DNA of 64,000 nt from Burkholderiaceae bacterium (GTDB lineage: Bacteria; Pseudomonadota; Gammaproteobacteria; Burkholderiales; Burkholderiaceae_C): NCBI GenBank assembly GCA_019745555.1, contig JAIESX010000021.1, forward strand, positions 62,001 through 126,000, given 5' to 3'. Below, in pieces: positions 1 through 8,716 of the stretch. The notes beneath the pieces are model-generated. The model saw nothing but the letters and a program-made list of their open reading frames with translations. It was not told the DNA's origin and ran no database searches. Numbering within the stretch: position 1 is the stretch's first letter; every line of letters begins with the position of its first letter. A program made the translations under genes and the position numbers.

Positions 1-350
1 GCCTGGGCCAGGGCGTCGCCTTCGATGGTCTTGAGCAGGTAGCCGGCCGCGCCGCCCCGCAGTGCGGCGGCCAGGTCCTGTTCGTCCTCGCTCACGGTGA
101 GCATGAGCACCCGGGCACCGGGCGCGGCCTCGCGCAGGCCGGGCAGGGCGTCCACACCGCGCACGCCGGGCAGGTGGTTGTCCAGCAGGATCAGGTCGGG
201 CTGCAGCTCCTGCGCGCGGCGCTGGGCCTCGCCGGCATCGGCGGCGTCGCCCACCACCTCGAGCTGCGGCTCGCGCGCCAGCAGGGCCATGAGGCCGCGG
301 CGGAACAGGGTGTGGTCGTCGACCACGAGGATGCGGATGCGTTCAGGCAT
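1..350 (-). CDS. narL: NarL-type response regulator, receiver domain (3' part outside window)
   Basis: Only the first 116 or so codons lie in the window. The protein begins MPERIRILVVDDH and carries the receiver acidic pair, the phospho-acceptor aspartate in LILLDNHLPG, and the conserved Thr/Lys region (LMLTVS, YLLKT). The LLDNHLPG form is typical of NarL/FixJ regulators, whose LuxR-type DNA-binding domain would lie beyond base 1. Its ATG overlaps the stop codon of the upstream narX gene, so the two are translationally coupled. Seen: receiver motifs and the overlap. Inferred: it is the partner of NarX and controls nitrate or anaerobic respiration genes; none of its targets are visible here. 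Confidence 0.9.
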   Translation of the reverse strand, partial: MPERIRILVVDDHTLFRRGLMALLAREPQLEVVGDAADAGEAQRRAQELQPDLILLDNHLPGVRGVDALPGLREAAPGARVLMLTVSEDEQDLAAALRGGAAGYLLKTIEGDALAQ

Positions 351-2259
351 GTTCGGCGGGGACAGGGCGCGATGGGGCGGCGCTGGTTTGCGCCGGCGGC
401 AGGGCCGGCAGGGTGAGCACGACGGAGGTGCCGCGGCCCGGGCTGGAATAGAGCTCGACCTGGGCGCCGATGCGCTCGGCGCGCTCGCGCATGATGCGCA
501 GGCCCACATGGCTGTCGTCCACGCCGGGGGCCTCGGGGTCGAAGCCCGCGCCGTCGTCGCGCACCTCGAAGCGCCAGGCGGGTTGCTGCTGCACGTCCAG
601 CCAGACGCGGCTGGCGCGCGCGTGCTTGCGGATGTTGGAGAGGGCTTCCTGCACGATGTGCAGCACCTGGACCTGCAGGTCCGGCGCCAGTGGCATGCCC
701 TGGCCCCGCATCTGCAGGCTGGCCTTGAGGCCGCTTTGCAGTTCGAACTTGTGCAGGGTGGCGATGAGCGCGGTCTCGATGTCTTCGGTGTTGGTACGGG
801 TGCGGAAGTGCAGCAGCAGCTCGCGCACATCGCCATAGCTTTCGCGCACGCCGGTGTCGATTTCCTCGAGCACGCGGGCCATGGCCGCGCGGTCACCGGA
901 CTGCAGGGCGTCACGCATGAGCTGCACCTGGATGCGCAGGAAGGCCAGCGACTGGGCGATGGAGTCGTGCAGCTCGCGCGCGAGCAGCTGGCGCTCCTGG
1001 GCGACCGCGGCCTCTTTCTCCAGCGCGTTGAGACGCAGGTTCTCCATCGCGCCGGCCAGGTGGCTGGCCAGGGCTTCGAGCAGGGAGCGCTCGGCTTCGC
1101 CCAGCATGACGCGCGGGTAGAAGAAAAGATCGATCTCGCCCATCAGACGCTCGTGCAGGCGCACGGGGATGTTGACCAGGGTTTCGAAGCCGGACTTGCC
1201 GCACAGGCGTTCGCGCTCTTCGCCCAGCGCATGGATGGGGATGACGCGCAGGCTGTCCACCGTGGCGGCGTGGCTGCCGCAGTCGCAGTCGCCCTTGTGG
1301 ATGCAGTGCTCGGCTTCCACCATCTCGGCCGGCAGGCCCTCGGCGGCGAGCATGAGGTAGCGGCGGTTGGCCTGGTCGGACCAGCGCAGGGCCACGCCGT
1401 CGGCATGGGCGATGCGCTGGATGCTGCGCACAAAGCCCTGCGCCAGCTCGTCCAGCGAGGTGCTGCGTGCCACCAGGGCCGTGACCTCGTAGAGGCTGGC
1501 CAGGCGCTCGCGCTTTTCCTCGAGCTCGGCGGTCTTCTCGGCCACCTTGGCTTCGAGATGACGGTACATGGACTGCAGGTGCGCGGCCATGTCGTTGAAG
1601 CCCGTGGCCAGGGTGCCGAACTCGTCGCTGCTGAGCTGTTCCACGCGGGCGTCGAAGTCACCGCCTTCGATCTTCTGGATGGCGCGCTTGAGCTGGGTCA
1701 CGGGCCCGAGCACCAGGGCGTGGCCGATGACCAGCAGCACCACCGTGCCCAGCACGACGATGGCCAGCAGCGTGGTCTGCAGCAGGTGCAGGATGGCCGT
1801 CCAGCGCGAGACATGGCTTTCGATGCTGCGCACGAAGCCGTCGATGTCGGCGACGAAGGCGATGGTCTGCTCGCGCAACCGGCCCACGTCGGCCGGGCCG
1901 ACCAGCTGCGGCTGCAGCGCCTGCCAGCCGGCTTCGATGACCTTGAAGTTCTCCTGCACTGTTTCGTCCCAGGGCACGAAGAGCGGGCGCTCGGGGTCGC
2001 CATGGCGCAGCGTGGCCAGGCTGTCGTCGAACTCCTGCACCAGGGCCGGCAGCTCGGCGGTCTGGCCGGTGCTGGCCGACAGCGCCATGCGGTAGGCCTG
2101 CATGCGCATGCGGCCGGCCTCGTTGACGGCGGCGGCGCCGCCGTCGAGCTGCCAGGACACCCACAGCGTGGCCGCCGTGGCCAGCAGGGCCAGCAGCAGG
2201 AAGGGGGTGCCCGCCAGGGTGAGCTTGGCGGCCAGGCTGCGTTGTGGAGTCGGCGGCAT
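343..2259 (-). CDS. narX: NarX-type nitrate/nitrite sensor histidine kinase
   Basis: 638 aa from the ATG at 2259; the open frame continues upstream but the protein resembles NarX only from here. Transmembrane segment 1 is at about residues 15-34. It is followed by a P-box-like stretch (residues 46-61, NEAGRMRMQAYRMAL), which in NarX is the nitrate-binding segment. A second membrane segment lies at about 160-185, HAMP at 185-240, a GAF-like central module at 255-405, HisKA_3 with phospho-acceptor H431 (ARELHDS), and a C-terminal HATPase. The central module holds a Cys cluster (C319, C325, C327, C353), as NarX/NarQ proteins do. The narL start overlaps its stop. A perfect FNR box lies 52 bases upstream of the start. 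Confidence 0.92.
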   Translation of the reverse strand: MPPTPQRSLAAKLTLAGTPFLLLALLATAATLWVSWQLDGGAAAVNEAGRMRMQAYRMALSASTGQTAELPALVQEFDDSLATLRHGDPERPLFVPWDETVQENFKVIEAGWQALQPQLVGPADVGRLREQTIAFVADIDGFVRSIESHVSRWTAILHLLQTTLLAIVVLGTVVLLVIGHALVLGPVTQLKRAIQKIEGGDFDARVEQLSSDEFGTLATGFNDMAAHLQSMYRHLEAKVAEKTAELEEKRERLASLYEVTALVARSTSLDELAQGFVRSIQRIAHADGVALRWSDQANRRYLMLAAEGLPAEMVEAEHCIHKGDCDCGSHAATVDSLRVIPIHALGEERERLCGKSGFETLVNIPVRLHERLMGEIDLFFYPRVMLGEAERSLLEALASHLAGAMENLRLNALEKEAAVAQERQLLARELHDSIAQSLAFLRIQVQLMRDALQSGDRAAMARVLEEIDTGVRESYGDVRELLLHFRTRTNTEDIETALIATLHKFELQSGLKASLQMRGQGMPLAPDLQVQVLHIVQEALSNIRKHARASRVWLDVQQQPAWRFEVRDDGAGFDPEAPGVDDSHVGLRIMRERAERIGAQVELYSSPGRGTSVVLTLPALPPAQTSAAPSRPVPAEHA

Positions 2260-2310
2260 GGCAGTGTGTGGATCGGTGCCACCAGTGTGCCGGCCTGCGC
2301 GCGCCCATCC

Positions 2311-2324
2311 TTGATGTGGATCAA
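2311..2324. promoter_or_regulatory. FNR box (perfect TTGAT-N4-ATCAA)
   Basis: TTGATGTGGATCAA is an exact match to the FNR/ANR consensus and sits between the divergent narX and usp genes. Its centre (2317.5) is about 40.5 bases upstream of the transcription start predicted for usp (2358), the spacing of a class II FNR-activated promoter. On the narX side a class II start would fall near 2276, 17 bases before the narX ATG. It could therefore serve either or both genes. Activation under oxygen limitation is inferred from the motif. Confidence 0.85.
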
Positions 2325-2345
2325 GCCCGGGCGCAATCGCCGGCC

Positions 2346-2351
2346 TAGACT
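2346..2351 (+). promoter_or_regulatory. -10 element of a probable leaderless usp promoter
   Basis: TAGACT matches the TAnnnT pattern. Counting seven bases on from its last base puts the transcription start at 2358, the A of the usp start codon. No Shine-Dalgarno sequence precedes the ATG. With the FNR box at about -41, no -35 element is needed. Confidence 0.6.
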
Positions 2352-2357
2352 GGGCCC

Positions 2358-2792
2358 ATGTTCCAGCACATCCTGTTACCCACCGATGGCTCCGAGGCCG
2401 CAACCCGCGCGGTGAGCCGGGGTGCCGAACTTGCGGCACGCCTGGGCGCGCGCGTGACGGTCATGACGGCGCTGGAGCATTACCCTGCAGGCATCATGGG
2501 CAGCGCCTACCGGCCCTCCCAAGGCGCGGACCTGGAGCCCGGGCTGCAGGCCGCCATGGACCGGCTCGACCAGGCCGTGGCCCTGGTGCGCCAGGCGGGC
2601 CTGGACTGTCACCGCCTACTGCTGCGCGACCGGCCGGTCTACCAGGCCATCCTGGACGCGGCCGAGTCGCAGGAAGTGGACCTGATCGTCATGGGCACGC
2701 ACGGCCTGGGGCTGGTGGAGCGGCTCTTCGTGGGCAGCCAGACGCAGCGTGTGCTGGCGCGCACGCAGATCCCCGTGCTCACGCTGCACTGA
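2358..2792 (+). CDS. Universal stress protein, UspA family
   Basis: 144 aa, a single Usp domain. The N-terminus MFQHILLPTDGSEAA is the usual first strand and loop. The C-terminal ATP-binding signature G-x2-G-x9-G-S is intact (GTHG at about 114, GS after the nine-residue gap). That predicts an ATP-binding, dimeric cytosolic protein, although the ligand of any one Usp cannot be read from sequence. The gene is divergent from narX and lies directly downstream of a perfect FNR box, so it is probably induced under oxygen limitation. The ATG has no ribosome-binding site and appears to be leaderless. Confidence 0.92.
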   Translation: MFQHILLPTDGSEAATRAVSRGAELAARLGARVTVMTALEHYPAGIMGSAYRPSQGADLEPGLQAAMDRLDQAVALVRQAGLDCHRLLLRDRPVYQAILDAAESQEVDLIVMGTHGLGLVERLFVGSQTQRVLARTQIPVLTLH

Positions 2793-2800
2793 GTCGGCGC

Positions 2801-3556
2801 TCAGCCGCGCACGTCAGCCACCGGCTCGCTGCCGAAGTCCGCGCGCTGCAGAAAGGCCAGCACCTTGCGCGCCGCGGCCTCGGGGCTGTCGAGCTGACCA
2901 CCCTGCTTGAGCTGCTCGAAACGGGCGCGGTCGGGGAAGGCTGCGGCATCGGCGCCGCGCAGCTGGACCTGCATGTCGGTGTCGATCACGCCGGGAGCGA
3001 GCGAGCAGACCCGCGCGCCATTCGGCTTGAGCGCCTCCTCCAGCGCGACACAACGTGTGTACAGGTCCATGCCGGCCTTGGCCGCGCAGTACACGGCCTG
3101 CGACGCCATGGGTCGGCGGCCCAGGCCCGAGGAGATGTTGAGCACCTTGCGCGGCACCTGCCAGCTCTCCGTGGCGGCCAGAAAGGCCGCGGTCAGCGCC
3201 ATGGGCGCTTCGAGATCCACGCGCAGGGCTTGTGCAATGTCGTCCGCCGTCAGCGCCGAGAGCGGCGCGATGGCGGGAATGACGCCGGCGTTGTTGATCA
3301 GCGTGGCGCTGGCGTAGCGGCCGCCGGCCTGGCCCAGCCACTGCTGCAGCCGGGACGCGGCCTCGCCGCTGTGGGCCAGGTCCAGCGGCCATTGTTCGAG
3401 CGTGGCGCCGGCCGCGTGCGCCTGTGCAGCCAGTTCCGGGTTTTGCCGACGCGAGATGCACACCAGCGTGTGGCCTGCGTGCAGTAGCTGCTGCGCCATG
3501 GCCAGACCCATGCCGCGCGAGGCGCCGGTGAGGATGGTGAGGTGGGGGCCGGTCAT
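2801..3556 (-). CDS. Short-chain dehydrogenase/reductase (SDR)
   Basis: 251 aa. The start at 3556 is preceded by GAGGAG at good spacing; a longer upstream frame is rejected. Classical SDR features are present: TGASRGMG nucleotide-binding motif at about residue 10, NNAG, a catalytic Ser in NISSG, and YCAAK (Tyr-x3-Lys). The cofactor-loop residues ISRRQN favour NADPH, but this is weak evidence. Family members include sepiapterin reductase-like and 3-oxoacyl reductase enzymes; the substrate is not identifiable. It is convergent with usp (9-base gap) and lies downstream of the pseudouridine synthase gene on the same strand. Confidence 0.85.
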   Translation of the reverse strand: MTGPHLTILTGASRGMGLAMAQQLLHAGHTLVCISRRQNPELAAQAHAAGATLEQWPLDLAHSGEAASRLQQWLGQAGGRYASATLINNAGVIPAIAPLSALTADDIAQALRVDLEAPMALTAAFLAATESWQVPRKVLNISSGLGRRPMASQAVYCAAKAGMDLYTRCVALEEALKPNGARVCSLAPGVIDTDMQVQLRGADAAAFPDRARFEQLKQGGQLDSPEAAARKVLAFLQRADFGSEPVADVRG

Positions 3557-3566
3557 GGAAGTCTCC

Positions 3567-4208
3567 TCAGAAAGGGGGCGGGCTGTGCCAGTGCAGCGCT
3601 GCGCCGCTGACGGGGTGTGCGAGCGCCAGCTCGCTGGCGTGCAGCAGCAGGCGCGGGCTGCGCGCCAGCGTCTCGGCGTCGGCATAGAGCGGGTCGCCGA
3701 GCATGGGATGGCCGATGGACTGAAGGTGCACGCGCAGCTGGTGGGTGCGCCCGGTCACGGGTTCGAGTTCGAGCCGGGTCTGCGGCCGGCCCCGGGCGTC
3801 GGTCTCACGCGCGAGCACACGCCAGCGGGTGTGGCTGGGCCGACCGTCGGGCGTGATGATCTGGCGCGGGCGGTTGGGCCAGTCGGTACGCAGGGGCTGG
3901 TGGATGTCGCCGCTGTCCTGCGCCACATGGCCGGCGACAACGGCGATGTAGCGCTTGTACACGCGGCGCCATTCGAAGGCCATGCCCAGCGCCCGCCGCA
4001 TGGCCGCGCCGCGCGCCATGAGCAGCAGGCCCGAGGTGGCCATGTCCAGACGGTGCACCACGAGGGCGTCGGGCCACTGGGCCTGGGCGCGTGCGCTGGC
4101 GCAGTCCTGGTTGACGATGTCACGGCCGGGCACGGAGAGCAGGCCGGCGGGTTTGTCCAGCACGAGCAGGGCCTCGTCTGCATACAGGCAGGGCAGGGCC
4201 GGGAGCAT
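3567..4208 (-). CDS. RluA-family pseudouridine synthase
   Basis: 213 aa. It carries the RluA catalytic motif HRLDMATSGLLL with the nucleophilic aspartate D55, the N-terminal LDKPAGLLSVPGR strand, and the C-terminal GRTHQLRVHLQSIGHPMLGDPLY segment shared by RluA/TruC enzymes. There is no N-terminal S4 domain, and the length matches RluA (219 aa in E. coli), which modifies 23S rRNA and some tRNAs. The exact target RNA cannot be read from sequence. The downstream SDR starts 10 bases after it, and the upstream hybrid kinase ends 4 bases before its start, so the three may be cotranscribed. Confidence 0.9.
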   Translation of the reverse strand: MLPALPCLYADEALLVLDKPAGLLSVPGRDIVNQDCASARAQAQWPDALVVHRLDMATSGLLLMARGAAMRRALGMAFEWRRVYKRYIAVVAGHVAQDSGDIHQPLRTDWPNRPRQIITPDGRPSHTRWRVLARETDARGRPQTRLELEPVTGRTHQLRVHLQSIGHPMLGDPLYADAETLARSPRLLLHASELALAHPVSGAALHWHSPPPF

Positions 4209-4212
4209 GGTG

Positions 4213-6285
<2,073 letters not shown>

Positions 6286-6310
6286 GACAGGGACGGGCAG
6301 TGGGCGCGGC

Positions 6311-7228
6311 TCAGGCGTTCTTGTTGGTGAACCAGAAGCTGACGACAGGGGCCGTGGGGTCGTCGAAGGAGGCGCCCAGTGACATCTCGCCCTTGTCGAG
6401 CAGCACGCATTCCTGACGGCGCAGCGAGATCACGGCGGTGGAGCCGGCAAAGCGCACCCAGGTGCCATAGCTGCTGATGTCGGAGAGCACGAAGAGCTCG
6501 CCACGCCGGTCCAGCCGCGCATGCAGGCGCGAAACCCGCGGGTCCAGCACGGCGAAATGGGCGTCGTTGCCGCGGCCCAGGAAGACCGGCATGTCCATGG
6601 CCTCGAACAGCACATTGTGTTCGCGCCAGGTCAGCTCGATGGTGCTGGGCAGGCGGCTGGTGGGCGCACCCAGCGTGTCCAGGCCGGCCTGCATGGTCAT
6701 GATCTCGGAGGTACCTTCACGTTGCCAGTCGATGCGGTAGACGCTCACGGGCTCGCTCTTGCCCCGGATGTCCATGGGACCAAGGTTGCGGTAGTTGATC
6801 TCGCCGTCGTTCCAGAGCGCGTCGATCACCGACTCGGAGGCGAAGATCTGCTCGGCCCCCGAGAGGTCGCTCAGGCGCGAGGCCATGTTGACGGCGTCGC
6901 CGAAGCAGTCGCCGTCCTGTTCCACCACCTCGCCGCGTGCCAGGCCCACCTTGATCTGCATCTTGGTCGAGCCGGGGTAGCCGCTGACGCGTTCCTTCTG
7001 CAGGCGCTGCATCTCGACCATGGCCAGCACGGCGGCCTGGTTGTCGGCAAATGCCGCCAGCACCCCGTCGCCCAGGTACTTGATGACGCGCCCGCCACGG
7101 GCCTGGAGGAGCTTGCCGATCCAGTGTGTGGTACGGGTCACCACCTCGGCCGCCCGGGTATTGCCCAGCGCCTCGAACAGACCGGTGCTACCGGTCAGGT
7201 CGGCGAAGACGATGGTGAGGACGGCCAT
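6311..7228 (-). CDS. Class III adenylate cyclase with C-terminal FHA domain
   Basis: 305 aa. The N-terminal cyclase domain (residues 1-170) has both metal-binding aspartates (D10 in FADLTGST, D54 in YLGDG), the adenine-selecting pair K50 and D111, and transition-state residues N114 and R118 (VNMASR). It is therefore predicted to be active and ATP-specific. The C-terminal FHA domain (about 210-290) keeps the GR, SRLH and SSYGTW motifs that bind phosphothreonine peptides. No membrane segment is present. The cyclic-nucleotide-binding gene is divergent, 241 bases away, and the hybrid kinase is downstream. Inferred: cAMP output gated by a Ser/Thr-phosphorylated partner; no Ser/Thr kinase is in the window. 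Confidence 0.92.
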   Translation of the reverse strand: MAVLTIVFADLTGSTGLFEALGNTRAAEVVTRTTHWIGKLLQARGGRVIKYLGDGVLAAFADNQAAVLAMVEMQRLQKERVSGYPGSTKMQIKVGLARGEVVEQDGDCFGDAVNMASRLSDLSGAEQIFASESVIDALWNDGEINYRNLGPMDIRGKSEPVSVYRIDWQREGTSEIMTMQAGLDTLGAPTSRLPSTIELTWREHNVLFEAMDMPVFLGRGNDAHFAVLDPRVSRLHARLDRRGELFVLSDISSYGTWVRFAGSTAVISLRRQECVLLDKGEMSLGASFDDPTAPVVSFWFTNKNA

Positions 7229-7469
7229 GCAGGGGGAGTTTTGATTTGTATGCTGATTATCACCGGCCCGGTGCGGATGCCAGGCCGGTCAGACGCTATC
7301 TAGTATATAGAGACGGCTGCACGCGCGCGGGGGCGCAAGGGGCGTTCCCGAGGGCTGCCGGGGGGTATCCGCGTGCGTAAATCGCCACGCCAGGCGTGCC
7401 GGACAGCACCGGGCTGTGTAATATGCGTTATTCAGGCCCGGCAGACCGGGCTGCAGGGAAGCTCAAGCC

Positions 7470-8012
7470 ATGGGTATCGATCCAGCCATCGTCCAGAACA
7501 TCGCCGAGCGGGTGCGCGCCGAGGTCCTGCCCGCGCGCACGGCCCCGGCGATCAAGCTCGACCCGGCCATCATCCAGAAGATCGCGCAGAAGGTCCCGAT
7601 TTTTGCGGGCATGAGCCAGACCTGCCTCCTGTCCACCCTGGCCACGGGTGAGCACTTCACCATCCAGCCCGGCGAGGCAGTGTTTCGCGAAGGCGACATG
7701 GGCAACTCCTTCTATGTGCTGATCGCCGGTGACGTGGTGGTGGAGAAGCTGCGTGACGGCAAGTCGGTGGAACTGGTGCGCCTGGGGCCGGGTGAGTGTT
7801 TCGGCGAGATGGCCCTGGTGGGCAACGATGTGCGCTCGGCCACGGTACGCGCCATCAGCCCCCTGGTGGCCATGCGCTTCTACCGCGAGCTGATCGACTC
7901 CAACCCCGAGAGTGCCTCGGCCATCTACCGCAACATCGCGCGCATCCTGGCGGCGCGGCTGGGGGAGTCGAGCATGGTGTTGGCGGAGTTGAAGAAGCGC
8001 GAAGGGGCTTGA
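7470..8012 (+). CDS. Cyclic nucleotide-binding (CAP_ED) domain protein
   Basis: 180 aa with one cNMP-binding domain (about residues 40-165) and no DNA-binding helix-turn-helix, unlike Crp. The phosphate-binding cassette GECFGEMALVGNDVRSATV keeps the Glu and Arg that contact ribose and phosphate in cAMP receptors. The N-terminus holds two similar short segments (DPAIVQNIAERV and DPAIIQKIAQKV, about 25 residues apart), likely amphipathic helices for oligomerisation or partner contact. A GCAGGGAAG ribosome site precedes the ATG and a TAATAT -10 lies at about 7419-7424. Divergence from an adenylate cyclase gene supports a cAMP receptor role; the effector is unknown. Confidence 0.85.
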   Translation: MGIDPAIVQNIAERVRAEVLPARTAPAIKLDPAIIQKIAQKVPIFAGMSQTCLLSTLATGEHFTIQPGEAVFREGDMGNSFYVLIAGDVVVEKLRDGKSVELVRLGPGECFGEMALVGNDVRSATVRAISPLVAMRFYRELIDSNPESASAIYRNIARILAARLGESSMVLAELKKREGA

Positions 8013-8086
8013 GCCTTTTTTTTCGCCGCATCTCGTCTTGCGATGACTTGCCGGGATGTGCCCCCGGCAGGGCAGTAACTTTATCG

Positions 8087-8105
8087 AAACCCGCATAGCG
8101 GGTTT
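8087..8105 (+). terminator. Rho-independent terminator after the cNMP-binding gene
   Basis: AAACCCGC and GCGGGTTT form an 8-base-pair stem around a 3-base loop, followed by TTCTTTTCTT. It lies 75 bases after the stop codon at 8012. Confidence 0.75.
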
Positions 8106-8109
8106 TCTT

Positions 8110-8700
8110 TTCTTCGCCATGGCGCGCTACGCGCGCGGGGTTTGCTCACTTTGCTCAGCAAAGTTACGCAAACACCAAAGTCACCAAAGAAAAGGCGACC
8201 CTGGTGTCTGTGACCCCGACTTCGTCGGGGCACCCTGCGATGCTCGCGCCAGGCGGGAGCCGCGCAAACTCGGCTAACGCCTCAAACATGCGCGTCTCTT
8301 GATCCGCCTGCCGCTGCGCTTCTCGGCACAGACACAAGGGTGTGGATACCAACAGTCGGGCCCCACAAGGACGCGCCATGGCGCGTCCTTGTTGTCTTTG
8401 GGCTTGGTATTTGGTTCCCACCGCCGTAATGAGGAGGCGAGTAGCGCAGGGCTGAGCGGGAAAAGGGGCGCGCATGTCTGAGCCCGCAGGGCGAGTTTGC
8501 GCGCACCCCGCTCAGACTGAGCAACGCAGCGTGCCCGGAGCGCAGCGCAGGGCCGACGAATCCGGCTCGCCTTTCTTTGCTTCCTTTCTTTGGCGAGACA
8601 AAGAAAGGGAGTCGCCTGCCGGGGCGAGACCCGGCAAGGTAGGCGTGTCAGCGATATGACCCGAAGGAAAACCCCGCCACAGCACACAGACACACAAATC
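8110..8700. repeat. Repeat-rich intergenic region, no credible gene
   Basis: About 600 bases with no ORF that looks like protein. The left part (8140-8200) contains CTTTGCTCAGCAAAG and runs of CACCAAAG/TCACCAAAG ending in AAAGGCGAC. The right part (8570-8625) carries TTTCTTTGCTTCCTTTCTTTGG and ends in GTCGCCTGCC, so the two ends are imperfect inverted copies. Between them are a GACCCCGACTTCGTCGGGGCA hairpin region (about 8210-8232) and a perfect 28-base palindrome. Such long GC/AAAG-rich intergenic repeats are common in Comamonadaceae genomes (recalled, not checked). No function is known to me. Confidence 0.6.
8365..8392. repeat. Perfect 28-base palindrome
   Basis: Bases 8365-8378 (ACAAGGACGCGCCA) are followed directly by their exact reverse complement to 8392, with no spacer. 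The sequence could extrude as a cruciform or bind a dimeric protein. It lies in the middle of the repeat-rich intergenic region. Confidence 0.85.
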
Positions 8701-8703
8701 CCC

Positions 8704-8709
8704 TAAGCT
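8704..8709 (+). promoter_or_regulatory. -10 element of a probable near-leaderless promoter (FtsX-type permease)
   Basis: TAAGCT fits TAnnnT, and the predicted start falls at 8716-8717, the ATG of the permease. No Shine-Dalgarno sequence lies before the ATG. The arrangement CCTAAGCT-N7-ATG closely parallels CCTAGACT-N6-ATG in front of usp. Confidence 0.4.
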
Positions 8710-8716
8710 CCCGCCC

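Noticed and set aside
97-2415. Long open frame on the plus strand opposite narX
   Set aside because: It is low-complexity, has no recognisable domain, and runs opposite a clear NarX protein.
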